Positions 33,703 through 46,145 of a stretch of DNA of 64,000 nucleotides are shown piece after piece. The notes under the pieces were generated by a model that saw only the letters and a list, made by a program, of their open reading frames with translations, did no database searches and was not told where the DNA came from. Each line of letters begins with the position of its first letter. Position 1 is the stretch's first letter. This DNA comes from Luscinia megarhynchos (Eukaryota > Chordata > Aves > Passeriformes > Turdidae): positions 5,113,290 through 5,177,289 of the forward strand of contig CM067589.1 in assembly GCA_034336665.1 (NCBI GenBank), given 5' to 3'. The translations under genes and the position numbers were made by a program.

Positions 33703-35171
33703 AAAATCACTTCATTCTGCAGAACTGGTTTTGGTCTGACATTTTTCATGGCAGCATGGGGTTTTTTGTCAATTTGGTTGGAAGGTTTAAACAACTAATT
33801 AAAAAAACAGACTTGTTTAATTATTGTGGGTAGCTCTTAATGATGCTGGTTTGAAATATCTGTCAGGGAAGGATATTTTGATTTTCACAAAACCAGCAGA
33901 CAAACTCAGTTTTAGTGGCAGGCCAGTGTTGTGCATATTCAGGTGTTTTTAAGGAGCTGTATATTCTTTTTATTTGTAGTTGGTCCCCATGTGCACAGTT
34001 ACTACTTATGATTCTGCAGATCTCCACGATTCACTCTGCAGCACAAAATCTCAGTTTATTACAAAACTTTGCAAATGCTAGTGAGTTGTATTGTTTATTT
34101 TAACCGCAATTCATGTTTATAAAAATAGAAATCTCTAATTGCTTTCCAAGCAAAAATATTTCAGTGGAGTTTGGTGTTGCTGGGACCACGTTCTCTGTGA
34201 GGACGGAGTTCACAGGATTAAAGGAGGAACAGGCAAGTCTGAATCCAAACTTCCTCTTTCCAACCTTGCAGCACTTAGGCTGAACCTCCTGAGGGACAGA
34301 GAAATGTAGAATTTCCTCTGGTTTTTTTACAGGTTAGGCAGAAAACAAAATAATTCCTCCTCTAACTCATTTAATGAACTGATTCCAGTTGTGGTTTCTG
34401 GCTAAACTGGAATAACTGTAGAAAGGACAATATTCAGTTGTTAGAGATGTGCAATTGTGGAAATTGTGGGTTTGCATGGGGATGGAATGATGGTGAGGGG
34501 AGTCACTGGGGGTCTGTGTGTGATGAACACAGTGTGGGAGTTTTATCTTGTTTACTGTCATGCAGCTCTCCAGCCTTTAAGTCCTTGTGTTTCTCTTGCT
34601 CCTGGTTCAGCTCTCAAGGACAATCTCCTGTGCAGGCACAGGGCAAAGCAGATTCCTGGAGCACAGATCCACACTTTATCCTGTTCCCTAGCTGCCAGGA
34701 CAGAGCCCCTGCCTTCAGACAAGGGTCAGAGCAGCATTTGTTGGTTTTGGTGTATGGAGGAATCCCTGAGCATTCCAACAGACCGTGTTTCTGTACTGTG
34801 ACTGTGCTAGAGAGATCCAGTTTTTGTGGGGTTTGTTGCACTGAGGTGCCAGCACTTCAGCAGTAGAAGCAGAATGGGGATGGAATAGGTGTTACCCACC
34901 ATAAAGTGGATTTCTCCTGAGCCTGAAAGGCTTTCAGTGCTCTCAGAGGCAAAGCTTTAGCTGACTGTGGGTGCATTAAAAGGGCAGCTCAGCTGAAATC
35001 ACAAATATTGCAGAGTTATAGACTTACAGTCTTGTGGGTTTTAAGTTATCTTGTAACTTCCTTTAACTTTTGAAAGGTTAAATTGTGGCTGCTTTCTTCT
35101 CACGGGGAGGTAGGACTTGGTTCCTGCTCAGGGTGGGATTCCTGGCTCGGCTTTGGAGCCCTCAGCGAGGG

Positions 35172-35312
35172 AGCCCCTGGATCCCTGGCAGTGTCCCTGG
35201 GCAGGCTGGAGCAGCCTGGGACAGTGGGAGGTGTCCCTGCCACGGCAGGGGTGGCACTGGGTGGTCTCTAAGGTCCCTCCAAACACAAAGCACTCCATGA
35301 TTCCATGGTTCT
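35172..35312 (+). mobile_element. CR1 LINE fragment (3' end)
   Basis: It has the balanced block 'cctgccacggcaggggtggc', then 'ggtctctaaggtccctccaa' and the tail ctccatgattccatggttct. Confidence 0.85.
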
Positions 35313-36520
35313 CAGCACTGCTGAGGACAAGACTGCAGCACTGTGCCATCCTCAAGGATGTGTGAGCCTGCTGACTCCAGAGCATCTCCATGTCACAAAC
35401 CCAAACCACCCCATCCAGGAGATGTTGCCCCTCCCTGAGGGAATCCTTTGTCTTCCTGCTTGTATGGACAGGAAATATCCAAGAGAGCCTGATGTGAACA
35501 GAGCAGGGAACACAAACAGTGCTGAAATTTGAAGGTTAACAGGACAAGGATTTGACATTTGAGAATTTAGCATTTCCCTTTCCAAGCAAGGCACTTCCTC
35601 AGGTCATCTGTTCTGGCTTAAACATGCATCTGCAGACTAAGCACGAGTGAGAGCTGTTGGACAGGAGGAGTGACTCTGTGCTCCAGCTGCAGGATCACAA
35701 GCTGGGAGCAGCCTCAGCCTCCCTTTGCCCTTCACAGGAAACAGTTCTCATCCTAAGCTGTTTAAAATGAAGGTGTTTCTCTTGTCAGAAATACAAGTTT
35801 TGGCATCCTGCCTCTTATCCCAGAGTAAGGGCAGTCCTCAGTCACCCTCAGTGCTGGAGCAGGGAGAATCTCTCCTCATTGCTGCATTCTTCCCTTTGAA
35901 TTTTTAACAAGTAAATCATCAGGTTTCTTCTTTTTAGCCTTGACTTCCCCATGTCCTACCAAACCTTACTGGCCCAGGGTGGCATTGGTGCTGGCAGGTG
36001 CAGCCTGGCCCTGTGCTCAGGGCAGATTTGTCACATCTCTCATGTTAAACCTGGCTCCTTGTGGGTTTGCAGGTTGTGTTTGTTCTCTGCTGGAAATTGG
36101 GTCATGTGAGGCTTTAACAGGGGCCTGAAGAGTGAATTATAGAAATGTAATCATCAGGTGATTTCATTGCTTCCCTTAAATAATTCTCCTGAACAAAGCA
36201 GCAATTCACATTAAAAGGCTGCTCAAGTTCATCTGTGGTGTTTTCATGATTCAGCTTATTTGAAGATTCTTGAGCAAAAACTGTGCTGCTCCTGCTCTTC
36301 TCTGAGGTAGGAAGGTGTTAGTGGGAAGGTGTTAAAGGGCACTTTGGTGAGCTGGGCTGAATGTTTTATTTCTGGAGCAGCATCAGCCTTCCTTTGTGGC
36401 TTCCTTCAGGTACTGAGTCACCAAACCACTGGGAAGCAGTTGTTGACTGTCAACAGCAATGTCAGGTGTCAGCTGATGACTGACAGTGATCTAGTGAATT
36501 CATCAGGTGAATTCTAGAAG

Positions 36521-36725
36521 AATCTAGATCAGGAAGAACTTCTTCATGGACAGGGTGGTCAGGCACGAGAAGGGGCTGCCCAGGGAGGTTTGGAGTCCCC
36601 ACCCCTGCAGGTGCCCCTGGACATGGCACTCGGTGCTCTGGGCTGGTGGCAAGGTGGGCATTGGGCACAGGTTGGACTCAGTGGGCTGGGAGGGCTTTTC
36701 CAACCTCAATAATTTCATGTTTCTA
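36521..36725 (+). mobile_element. CR1 LINE fragment, diverged subfamily
   Basis: It reads 'aggaagaacttcttcatgga', 'agaaggggctgcccagggag', 'gttggactcagtgggctggg' and ends 'gcttttccaacctcaataat'. The internal part differs from the common copies here. Confidence 0.75.
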
Positions 36726-37930
36726 AGTCTAAGAAGTAAATTTATTCCAGGAACTGCTCTCAAATTTTGAGCTGCTGGTAAAATTTTCTTTGCCTGTATG
36801 GAGGCCCCAGTTTCCACGGCTTGAGCTGAATAACAATGGGGGGCTGTGTTTGGAGCAGTTAGGGCTGTGAAGAGGCTTTGAAGTCTCACTGGGGGAGGGG
36901 AATGGACTGTGTGGTTGCTTCCCTGCAGTAGGTGCAGGTCACTCCTGCCTATGGAAAAATCCATCTTTTCTGAGCATTGTGGTGCTCTTCACTTTTTCAA
37001 AGGAAATTTTCAAGATTTTTGCCTTAGGAGAAACCAAATGCATATTTCATGCAAACCTCCAGATTTTGTTGGATCACCTAGGAAACAACTCTCTCTCTCT
37101 CTATTTTCTTTAGAATAAGGCTTTTCTTCCCACTTTTCCCTTGTCACTTGTGGCACCAGGTTCCCTTGAGAGGATCATCCCTCCAAAGGCTGGTGCCCTG
37201 CAGTGTCCAGAGGCCTCTGACAGAGACCTGAAAAAAGTCTTCCTTGAAGATTTTTCAGCTCTAGGCCAGACCTTCATTTCTCCCACAAGCTTGTCAGGAA
37301 GCTAAATCAGGACTGATTCGCATTTGGATCAACAAGATATAAATACAGAATGCCCAGAAGGTGCAGAGAACACAATGCTGGGAAGGGCTGTTCTCTGGGG
37401 AGGGAATGAGCTGAGCTGAGAACAGAAGGCCTGTCCTTACTCCTACAAGCCCAGTAGTGATATTTGCACTGGTGTGTGAGTCCCTTCTGTGCCTGCTCCC
37501 CAGTGGGACTGGTTTTATTTTAACCTACAGCAGGTATTATTTACATAATTGCACGAGGCATCTGAAGCCTCCTTTACTTGAAAAGAGATGGAAGGACATG
37601 AGAATTTGCTCCTCATGTGAGATGAGCTGCTGGGCCTCTCCTTTGGTACATTTCTTTAGCTGAATTTTAATACTAAAACCCGGAGGGAGCCATGAGAAAG
37701 AAGTGGAATTTAAAACATGCCTATAGAACTCTCACAATATTCCATTGGCTTGGAATACACCTTTGGGGTGCTGGTCAGCAGCGGCTGAAGGTGAGTCCAG
37801 GTGTGTCAGAGGCCAGGGACACCTCACTTGGATCAGCAATAGTGTGGCAGCAGGAGCAGGGCAGTGACTGTTCCCTGAGCTGGCACTGCTGGGGCACCTC
37901 CAGTCCTGGGATCGATCTGGGCACCTCAGG

Positions 37931-38370
37931 ATAAGGACACTGAGGGGCTGGAGCCTGCCCAGGGAAGGACATGGAGCTGGGAAGGGGCTGGAACCCCAGG
38001 AGGGGCTGAGGGAGCTGGGGGGGCTCAGCCTGCAGAAAAGGAGGCTCAGGGGGAACCTTGTGGCTCTGCACAACTCCCTGACAGGAGGGGCAGTGAGGGG
38101 GGGTCGGGCTCTGCTCCAGGAACAGGGACAGGAGCAGAGGGAACAGCTCAGGCTGGGCAGGGGAGGTTTAGATTGGATATTAGGAAAAATTTATTCACTG
38201 AAAGAGTGGTCAGGGATTGGCAGAGCTGCTCAGGGCAGTGGTGAGGTCCCCATCCCTGGAGGGGTTTCAAAGCCATGTGGCCCTTGGGGACAGGGGTCAG
38301 TGGCAGTGCTGGAGGAACAGTTGGACTCAGTGACCTCAGAGAGCTTTTCCAGCCTTTCTGACTCCATGAA
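37931..38370 (+). mobile_element. CR1 LINE fragment, long 3' end
   Basis: It is closely similar to 6491-6950, including 'ctcagcctgcagaaaaggag', 'gggaaccttgtggctctgca' and 'gcacaactccctgacaggag'. It ends in 'gagcttttccagcctttctg'. Confidence 0.9.
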
Positions 38371-39432
38371 AGCTGAGTCTGCTTCCCATCTCTGCTTCCC
38401 AGGCAGCAGCCACGGGACCTCCTGCCCTGGGGTGGCTCTGGTGTCACAGCACAGAAATCTGCTCCTTTGTCACCAGGGTGGGCATGGACAGCAGCCAGGC
38501 AGGGCCATGGCAGTGCACAGAGAGTGCTCACTGTCAGACTCTTCAAACAAATCCCAGTAAATCAATGCCCCCAGCATTGATCTGAGCTCTGAGGGGCACA
38601 GCCAGCCCCAGGGACTGGACTTTGGTTCAGCTCCCAGGACCTGGAGCCTGCAGAGCCCAGAGCTTACCCAGGTGCTGGCTGAGGAGCTGGTGCTGCTCAG
38701 CTCCAGCCCGACGTGCTCCAGGCACTCCTAACCTACTTTCTCAGGGCCATTCAGTGTTTCCTAGCCTTTAGGCTTTTTTCTCCCGTTCATCTGCTTCCTA
38801 AAATAATCCTGGTTACTCAGCATCTCTTCCTGTGAGACTTCCCAGGCCCTCAATCATGTTCTTCACCTTCTCTGAACCACTGGAGTCTCCTTCCCACTCA
38901 GCACCCTGGTCCTTCACAGGTTGTTCCAGGTGAGCCCGTGGCTCCCAGGACATTATTCCCATGTAATTCCTTGCCTATGCCAACATCCTGCTTTTTCTGA
39001 GCTGCCTCGTGTCTCTGTGCCAAGATCTCTCCAGAGCTGTCTGAAATCATCCTCGGTTGCTTTTTCTGAGTCAGTGCAGTTAATGTAAAGCTGTCACAGA
39101 GCTCCCCAATTTGCATTTTTTGCCTTTATCTGCTCTGAACTTTGTCACTCTGCTGCCTCCTGACTGAGGATATTTAAGTTCTCCCATTTTCTCCTGATTT
39201 CACCCTGGAAAATCCTATTTATGTTCATCCTTCTCGTCATGTCTTGCCCTTGTCTCCCCTTCTCAGTTGATTAATAAATATCTCTCTGACTGTGATACAT
39301 CGATGGCTCTGGTTTTGCCTCAGTGAGAAACAATTTCTACTTTCTGTCCTACTTTCTTATGCACTTCCAACAAAACTTTGCATCCTGCCTGGTGAGTGTT
39401 TAGTGCTGAGGGGCATCCAACAGCCTGGGTGA

Positions 39433-39575
39433 GGTGGAGCTGCTGGAGCTCTCCCAGGCTGGGAGAGCTGGGGGTGTTCACTGGACAGGAGAAACTCCAA
39501 GGAGAGCTCAGAGCCCCTGCCAGGGCCCAAAGGGGCTCCAGGAGAAGGGATGGAGGGACAGAACCAGAACAAGGA
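39433..39575 (+). mobile_element. CR1 LINE internal fragment
   Basis: It contains 'ctcccaggctgggagagctg', 'gagagctcagagcccctgcc' and 'agggatggagggacagaacc', the CR1 section upstream of the usual 3' end. It is truncated on both sides. Confidence 0.75.
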
Positions 39576-39734
39576 TGGCCCAAAGGCTCAGGTCTGGACT
39601 GTGGTAGCCTGGCTCTGCAGGGCAGGGATTCCCCACGGGACCAAAGGGTGCCAAAGGCTCGTGGATGATGTGGGGACACAGCCTGGGCTGGGGACAGTGC
39701 CTGGGGGAAGCATCTGCCCTTGCTTTGAGTGAAG

Positions 39735-39910
39735 CCCTGGAACTTCCCAGGGTGCCACAGCTCTGTGGATGACTGGGAATGTTGCTTCTCTCTGTCTCTG
39801 TTTGTAAAATGGGATTATAGGGACCATGTTCCCTTTTCACTGGTCCAAGGGCTGAGGAGAAAACCTGTTTAGGAGCTGTGTGGGTTTGGGGTATTTTTGT
39901 GTGAGTTGTG
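39735..39910 (+). repeat. Unclassified dispersed repeat, copy A
   Basis: It matches 45968-46145 closely in the same orientation. Shared blocks include cagggtgccacagctctg, actgggaatgttgcttctct, 'tgtaaaatgggatt', 'gttcccttttcact' and ctgtttaggagctgtgtggg. I do not recognise the family. Both copies run into tggggtatttttgtgtgag-type repeats, which continue to about 40020 here. Confidence 0.75.
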
Positions 39911-40085
39911 GCTGTTTGTTAGTTTGGGGTTTATGTTTTGTGATTTTGGGGTATTTTTGTATAGGTTTGGGGTACTGTTATGTAAGTTGGGACATTTTTG
40001 TATGAGTTTGGCATTTAGGACTGCAGAGTTTCTTTTGCTGTGTCCCTGCAGTGGTCAGTGGGACTGACAAGGTGTTTCTCTGCAG

Positions 40086-40199
40086 GTGAATCGCTTTAAC
40101 AAGGTGGAGGACAGGGCCATTTTCATCACTGACAGGCACCTGTACAAGATGGACCCCATGAGGCAGTACAAGGTGATGAAGACCATCCCCCTCTACAAT
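40086..40199 (+). CDS. MYO1D: MYO1D exon: TH1 domain core
   Basis: This 114-nt exon is exactly 38 codons between gcag|GTG and AAT|gtgagt. It encodes [20 protein letters not shown] then [18 protein letters not shown], about residues 866-903. [15 protein letters not shown] is a hallmark of the TH1 beta strands. [14 protein letters not shown] separates MYO1D from MYO1G, which reads differently here (recalled). The domain anchors the motor to phosphoinositide-rich membrane. Codon use is less GC-rich than in the neck exon. Confidence 0.96.
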
Positions 40200-40362
40200 G
40201 TGAGTACAGCTCTGGGGATCCTCATCTGGGGCTCTTTCAGGCCAGTGTCTGTAGCTCCATTTTCATATCCATAAAATGGGAAAAGTCCTTGGGTTGCAGT
40301 TTCTGATATACTTAATGTCTTCATAATAGTTATAATGCAATTATTGCAACACCAAAGCATCA

Positions 40363-40470
40363 GGGTGGGAGTGTTGGGGTGTCCTGGGCAGGGCCAGGAG
40401 CTGGGCTGCATGATCCTGGTGGGTCCCTTCCAACTCAGGATATTCCATGGTTCTGTGATTCTATGATCAT
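40363..40470 (+). mobile_element. CR1 LINE fragment, CAACTCAGGATATTC subfamily
   Basis: It reads gggcagggccaggagctggg, 'catgatcctggtgggtccct', 'tccaactcaggatattccat' and then octamers (ttctgtgattctatga). Confidence 0.85.
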
Positions 40471-41354
40471 ATTAGCTTTTAATTTTGGTGCACAAAATAA
40501 AAGCTAAATCCCAAACTGCCTCTTACACTTCTCTGCTCCCTCCCTGTTTCAGTTTTCTTTGCTGTCTGCAGGATCCTGGCCCTGGAAGGTGTTAGCATTT
40601 CACAGCAGCTTATGGCACTATTCCCATGTCTCTGAGGGTTTGTTTGGTCCTTCAGGTCGTGCTTGAATTTATTTATTTTTATTTTCTTCTATTTGTTCAT
40701 GTTTAATGTAAATCTTACCAGAGCTAAACTCAGAATTATGGTGAGGTCTGGCCTTGGGGGAAGCAGGATGGAGCTGCCAGCCTGTGGATTATCAGGGATG
40801 GAGGGGGTGGGCAGCACCTCAGCTTTGCTCCCCAGCATCCTGGAGCAGGGATTCAGCTCCTGCTCATCTCCCCCAGCCCGAGGTGACAGTGCTCTGGTTA
40901 TCTCCAACCTCCAGAGGCTGCCTGGCTGCTGGAAATGCCCTGCACGGATTTATTGGGGTGTTTGCATTTGGAGAAATGACAAACCTGGCATTTCTGTATT
41001 GCTGGGAGGGCAGGGATGGGATTAGGGTGAGGGTGAAATCTCATCTGCAGATGTGGAGGGGATGATTAGCTCTGGCTGCATCCATAATGTTGGGTTTAGA
41101 GTCTCCTGCTGCCCTCCTTGCTGGGCATCAGCCTCAGCTGGGCACCCAGCACGGCGTATCCATGGAGTAGCAGCTCCCAGTAGGAATCTGGCTGCAGCAG
41201 GCACTGTCTCCATGGCAGTGCCTCTTGTTTTGAAAGGAAGCTGCCCTGAGCAGCTGCAGGAGCTTTTCCTGGCTGCTGTTCTGTCCCAGCACTGGTGTCT
41301 CCATGCTCAGGGAGCTGGCAGCACATCCTGCTGTGTGCCAGGGGCTGTGTGCCC

Positions 41355-41543
41355 GTGCAAAGCAGGGTGCAAACACCCCCAGCCTGGTAAAATCTGGAGT
41401 ACAATCACTCCCAGCTTGTGCAAAGCAGGGTACAAACATCTCCAGCCTGGTGAAAACCAGGGTACAATCACCTCTAGCCTGGTGAAAACTGGGGTGCAAG
41501 CACCCCCAGCCTGTGCAAAACAAGGTGCAAACACCCCCAGCCT
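41355..41543 (+). repeat. Tandem repeat, 32-bp unit, 6 copies
   Basis: Units follow gtgcaaagcagggt + gcaaacacccccagcctg, with alternating gtgcaaag and gtgaaaac starts. They are diverged and in the same orientation. The open frames spanning it on both strands are by-products. Confidence 0.85.
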
Positions 41544-42044
41544 CCCAGCAGAGCTCAGACACCCACACACTCACAGCCTTTTAGCAGAGGGGTTTTCCAG
41601 CCTGATTTCCAGGTGTTCCCAGACAGGTGTTTCTTGGTGATGTGGACAAGGTGGGATTTTGTCCATCAGGAGTTCTCACTATTGGTTTCTCCATCCTTAC
41701 CTTAACCAGAGTGTCCAGGTCACTGAAATTCACTCCCTGCAGGACTAAGGAGAGAGAAATCTGTGTTTGTCACAGGTTTAGAACAATGTGTGCCTGATGG
41801 GTGTAAAGGTGCAGATTGTACATTTACAGCAGCACAAGACCACAGCAGTTGTTGTCACCTGAACATTTGCCTCTGAAATCCTTAATACCTTAAAAATTAG
41901 AGGTGAGCAAGTCAGGTACAATTTCACTTTACTCATGGAATATCTCTTACTAAGAAATGTCAGTAATTGCTGTTTTTTTACCAATAAAAGATGTGTCTAA
42001 AATAGAACATCCATTCCTGCAGAGAGCCCTAGGGCAGGCTCTGT

Positions 42045-42210
42045 GTTGGCTATTTTGGCTGAATTTTGGCTGTGTGTTGGTTGTATTTTTGGTTCAATGT
42101 TTGCTGTATTTTTGGCTGTATTTTGGACCAATGTTGGTTGTATTTTTGGTTCAATGTTGGTTGTATTTTTGGTTGTATTTTGGCTCTGTGTTTGCTCTGT
42201 GTTGGTCGTG
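42045..42210 (+). repeat. Degenerate TTGGTTGTATTTTTGG tandem repeat
   Basis: Short blocks of ttggttgtatttttggttca and ttggctgtattttgg repeat irregularly over about 165 bases. The plus strand is T/G-rich. No gene is suggested. Confidence 0.8.
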
Positions 42211-42698
42211 TGGCTGCTTTGCAGTTCCTCAGGACAAGAGCAGTTAATGGGCTGTGCAGGTAGGCCTCTTGCTCTGAGAATTCTCACATTTCTGCAGCTG
42301 TAAGTCAGTTTTATTGGTACATCTGCAGTTACTCCCTTCAGTAACCAACCACAGGGATTCTTGGCCAGACAGTTCCTTTGACCTGAGCAGGAGTCCTTGG
42401 GATTCCAGGGCTCCTGGACTTTGCACAGGAGGGATGGGTCCAGGAATCCTCTGCTGACCCATACAGCTTGTCAAGGTAATACTCCAGGATGGAAATTGGA
42501 TTAAAACAAGCTTTGCTGGATTCTGTGGTGTAAAATTCCAGCTCTGTTTGCCACAGCCTGTGTCCTGGAGAAGATGCCCCCTGTTCCAGGGCTGGGTGGG
42601 CACTGATGCTGCTGGTGGATCCAGGGCCCTCTGAGCTTCAGGAAGGGGAGAGGAGGAGGTTTGGGCTGTCTTTGATTTATACACAGAACACAAAATAT

Positions 42699-42950
42699 TT
42701 CATGGAATAACGGAATTGAACTTGGATTGGAAGGGATCTTAAAGCCCCTCCAGTGCCACCCCTGCCATGGCAGGGACACCTCCCAGTGTCCCAGGCTGCT
42801 CCAAGCCCTGTCCAGCCTGGCCTGGGGACTCCCAGGGATCCAGGGGCAGCCACAGCTGCTCTCACAGGGCCCTCACAGGGAACAATTTTTTCCTAATATC
42901 CAATCTAAACCTATTCTCTTCCAATTTGAAGCCCCTCCATTTGTATTTCT
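42699..42950 (-). mobile_element. CR1 LINE fragment
   Basis: Minus-strand CR1 from a degraded tail (ttcatggaataacggaattg) through 'ccctgccatggcagggacac' to 'aatatccaatctaaacctat'. Confidence 0.85.
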
Positions 42951-43617
42951 CTTGCCAGGATTTCTCAGATTTAACTCTGGCAAACAGGCAATCCTATGGA
43001 GCAGTTGTTTGTTCCTTGTTGTAGTTATGTTTTATATTTGTTACCTAATGTTTATATTTGTGTTGTCTTTGCACTCCTGAGCTGCCTTGCACACTGTTGC
43101 CATTTTTCTGTGCCTGATCCCTCCTTTCATGGAAGCCCTTCCACCAAGTGAGGGAAGCAGTGGAAGGAGCTGATCAGTGATACAGAAATTCCTTCCCTTT
43201 GGGAAAAGAGCAATTGTTTGAAATGCTCTGAAGGTTTTTTAGGAGCAAATGGACAATAATAACAGCAGCAGTGATGTGTATCCATGGGGCAGCCCTGTCC
43301 TACTTTTGGATGGGTGTTCTCTGGGAAGAGGGATTGTCCCTCCCATGCAGAGGTGAACTGGGCTGGAATTCTCTGCCTGCTCCCTGTGCTGCTCCCTGTC
43401 AGCTCTCACAAGTGCCCTGTCAACACAGCAGCATCCTCAGGGGTGGTGTTTCCATGGAGATCTCACAGGAGACAGTCAGCTGATGGCTGCCACAGACACA
43501 AACTGGTTTTCAGCTGGGAAATCTCTGCCCATCTCCCACAGCCAGGCTTGCCTGGCCATGGCTGGAGCTCCTGCTGTCCCTGCACTAGGACAGGGGGCAG
43601 GGCTGGCAACTAAACCA

Positions 43618-43850
43618 GTTCAGATTTGGCTTTGGTGGAAGGAAGGAGTTTTTTACAGTGAGGGTGGTGAGGCCCTGGCACAGGTGCCCAGAGCAGCTGT
43701 GGCTGCCCCTGGATCCCTGGCAGTGTCCCAGGCCAGGCTGGGCAGGGCTGGGAGCACCTGGGACAGTGGGAGGTGTCCCTGCCATGGCAGGGGTGGCACT
43801 GGGTGATCCTTGAGGTCCCTTCCAGCCAAACCATCCCATGGCTCTGGGTG
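43618..43850 (+). mobile_element. CR1 LINE fragment
   Basis: It reads 'ggaaggagttttttacagtg', 'agggtggtgaggccctggca' and 'gtgatccttgaggtcccttc', ending ccatcccatggctctggg. Confidence 0.88.
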
Positions 43851-45090
43851 AGGGATTTGTCATTCTCTGCACAACCTGACAAACAACAGCTTCCCTGTCA
43901 GCCCTGCTGGTTTCTCCATGTGGAGATGCTGCTTTAGGGATTCTCTGTGTGGATTTTTCATCTGCCAGCACTGTGGCATTGCCTCAGAGTACCAATACAC
44001 AGTGACATTTTTGTTCTTACCTGAGTTCAAACCGAACAGGTAATGGCTGAGAGCAATTAAAAGGCACCCAAGCAGCAGAAAGGCTCTTGCAGCCACATCT
44101 CCCCTGCAGTGCTGAACATAATAAAGGATGTTCTGCAGAAGCTGAGGATTTTCTCCTGCTCTTCAAGCAGGGCCAATATTAGTGTTGGTAAATACTGAGA
44201 TAAGCACCTTCTCTGAAATGATTTCTTTTGTGCTGCATTTATTCACTCACAGAGTCTTGTGGGGAGGGGTGAAATGGGAAGATTTTGAAGGGCTCTTGGC
44301 CTCCTAACAGGGCTCTGTTGAATAATTAATGTTTAAATTGCCTTTTCAAATCCAACACTGCGACTTGTTCATCTTTCACACTCGCTGCACATTTAAAACC
44401 TTGATGGCAGCAGTCCCTGTGGTGCTATTGTGCTCACAGGAGGGTATTTAAACATGCAAATTAATTTTAAGGGACACTATGAAGGTAGGCAGCTGTTAAT
44501 GCCTGTGCATGAAGTGGAACTTGTTTGGGAAGCATTTCATAACCCCAAAATAGCCTGAACAGGGAATAAACTCCACCTGTGCTGGTGAAACTGGTAGCAG
44601 GAGGGCCCTGCCCAGGGTTCCAGGGTCAGCAGCTGCTGCCCTTCAGTTCCTGGGGTAACAAACCAACAAAATCCCAGGGCCTGGACCTTGGATGGAGTCT
44701 CAACCCAAAAATAGGGCACAGGCACACTGCTGTGGGCTGGGCTGGGCTCTTCTGGGATGTGTGAGGCATCCAGAGCTGCTGGGCAGCTTCCTTGGAAATG
44801 ACACATCGAGAGTGCTGCAGCAAAGAGGGAGCAGCCTGAGCCCCCCGGATCCATGGCAGGAGTCAGGAATCTCCAGCTGGATTCCTGCTCACAGCTTCTG
44901 GGCACAGGAGCCTTTTCCCCTAAACAAGGGAATAATGAGACTTTCATTTCAACAGAATGGTTTATGTGTGCCTCTCTCTTGTAGGGGAATGGGGCTTCCC
45001 TCTGCAAATCCCTGGATGGCTCAGAGGAGACTTTTAATTGACAGGAAAGTTCTCTGTATTCTCTCTGTACTCAACATCCTTTTAGCTTTC

Positions 45091-45240
45091 TTATTTTATT
45101 TTATGTTATTTTACTTTATTCATTACATTCTATTTACTTTATTTTATTTTATTTATTTGTCCCATGTATTCATATTCTATGTATTTTATCCCATTTATTA
45201 TAGTCTATTTATTTTATTCTATTTTCCTTTCTTTGCTTTG
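45091..45240 (+). repeat. TATTT-rich low-complexity tract
   Basis: Irregular ttattttatttta and tctatttattttatt motifs form a T/A-rich tract of about 150 bases. It could be a diverged pentanucleotide microsatellite. Confidence 0.8.
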
Positions 45241-45599
45241 TTGTACTTGTATTTTGAGGCTTTTTTTGCCCTCCTTACACTTTGTTTCCCCACCAGAGAT
45301 CCTTTTTTTTGCTTTCTCTAATGTTCATCTGAATAACCTCAGCTCCCAGATTGCCCCTCCTAAAAATTCCTATTTTCCTTTGTTAGATGATGACAAAGCT
45401 CTTGACAACCCAAGTGCAGTTATTTGAGAGACAAGAAGAAAATGCCAGAAAATAAAAAACCCAAACCAAACCCTTGCACCTGTTTATTTTGTCAGAACAG
45501 CCAGACCTTAATCCATGCCTAAGCAGGGGAATCATTGTGGCTTTGCAGGGTTTGCAACTCATATTCTTCCTAAATTCTTGTGTTACCTGCAAATCACAG

Positions 45600-45825
45600 G
45601 GGCACAGAATTGTTTAGGTTGAAAAAGACCTTTAAAATCATGAAGTGTAGCAGCAGCACCACCAAACCACATCCTCCAGTGCCACATCCACACATTTTTG
45701 GACACTTCCAGGGATGTAGACTCCACCCCTGCCCTGGGCAGCTGTGCAGGACTGGACACCACTTGAAGAAATTCTCCCAATATCCCTCCCCTGGCACAGC
45801 CTGAGGCTGTCAGACACTTTTGGTT
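45600..45825 (-). mobile_element. CR1 LINE fragment
   Basis: Minus-strand copy: ggcacagaattgtttaggtt, 'aaagacctttaaaatcatga', 'agtgccacatccacacattt' and 'cagcctgaggctgtcagaca'. Confidence 0.82.
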
Positions 45826-45850
45826 TCCCAGCACGTGTGGGTTTGAAGAT

Positions 45851-45970
45851 TCACAGAATTCACAGAATCACTGGGTTGGAAGAGACCTCCAGGATCATTG
45901 AGTCCAACCCAGCCCAACAGCTCAACTAGACCATGGCACCCAGTGCCACATCCAGGGATGGTGACTCTAC
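45851..45970 (-). mobile_element. CR1 LINE fragment, second subfamily
   Basis: Minus strand: gattcacagaattcacagaa, 'gggttggaagagacctccag', 'gatcattgagtccaacccag' and 'atccagggatggtgactcta'. It abuts copy B of the dispersed repeat. Confidence 0.82.
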
Positions 45971-46145
45971 CAGGGTGCCACAGCTCTGCCAGATCACTGG
46001 GAATGTTGCTTCTCTGTCTCTGTCTGTAAAATGGGATTGGGACCACGTTCCCTTTTCACTAGTCCAAGATCCAAGGAGAAATCCTGTTTAGGAGCTGTGT
46101 GGGTTTGAGGTATTTTTGTGAGAGTTTGGGGTATTTTTGTGTGAG
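45968..46145 (+). repeat. Unclassified dispersed repeat, copy B
   Basis: This is a close match to 39735-39910 (see copy A). It ends in two tggggtatttttgtg-type units. The left boundary touches a CR1, the right boundary merges into unique sequence at gatgctgttgg. Confidence 0.75.

Larger units (their letters stand above)
33458..40085 (+). other. MYO1D: MYO1D intron, 6.6 kb
   Basis: CR1 fragments lie at 33635-33702, 35172-35312, 36521-36725, 37931-38370 and 39433-39575. An unclassified dispersed repeat and a tggggtatttttgt-rich segment (39735-40020) fill the 3' end. Stretches at 33710-35160, 35320-36510, 36730-37930 and 38380-39420 hold nothing I recognise. Confidence 0.8.
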
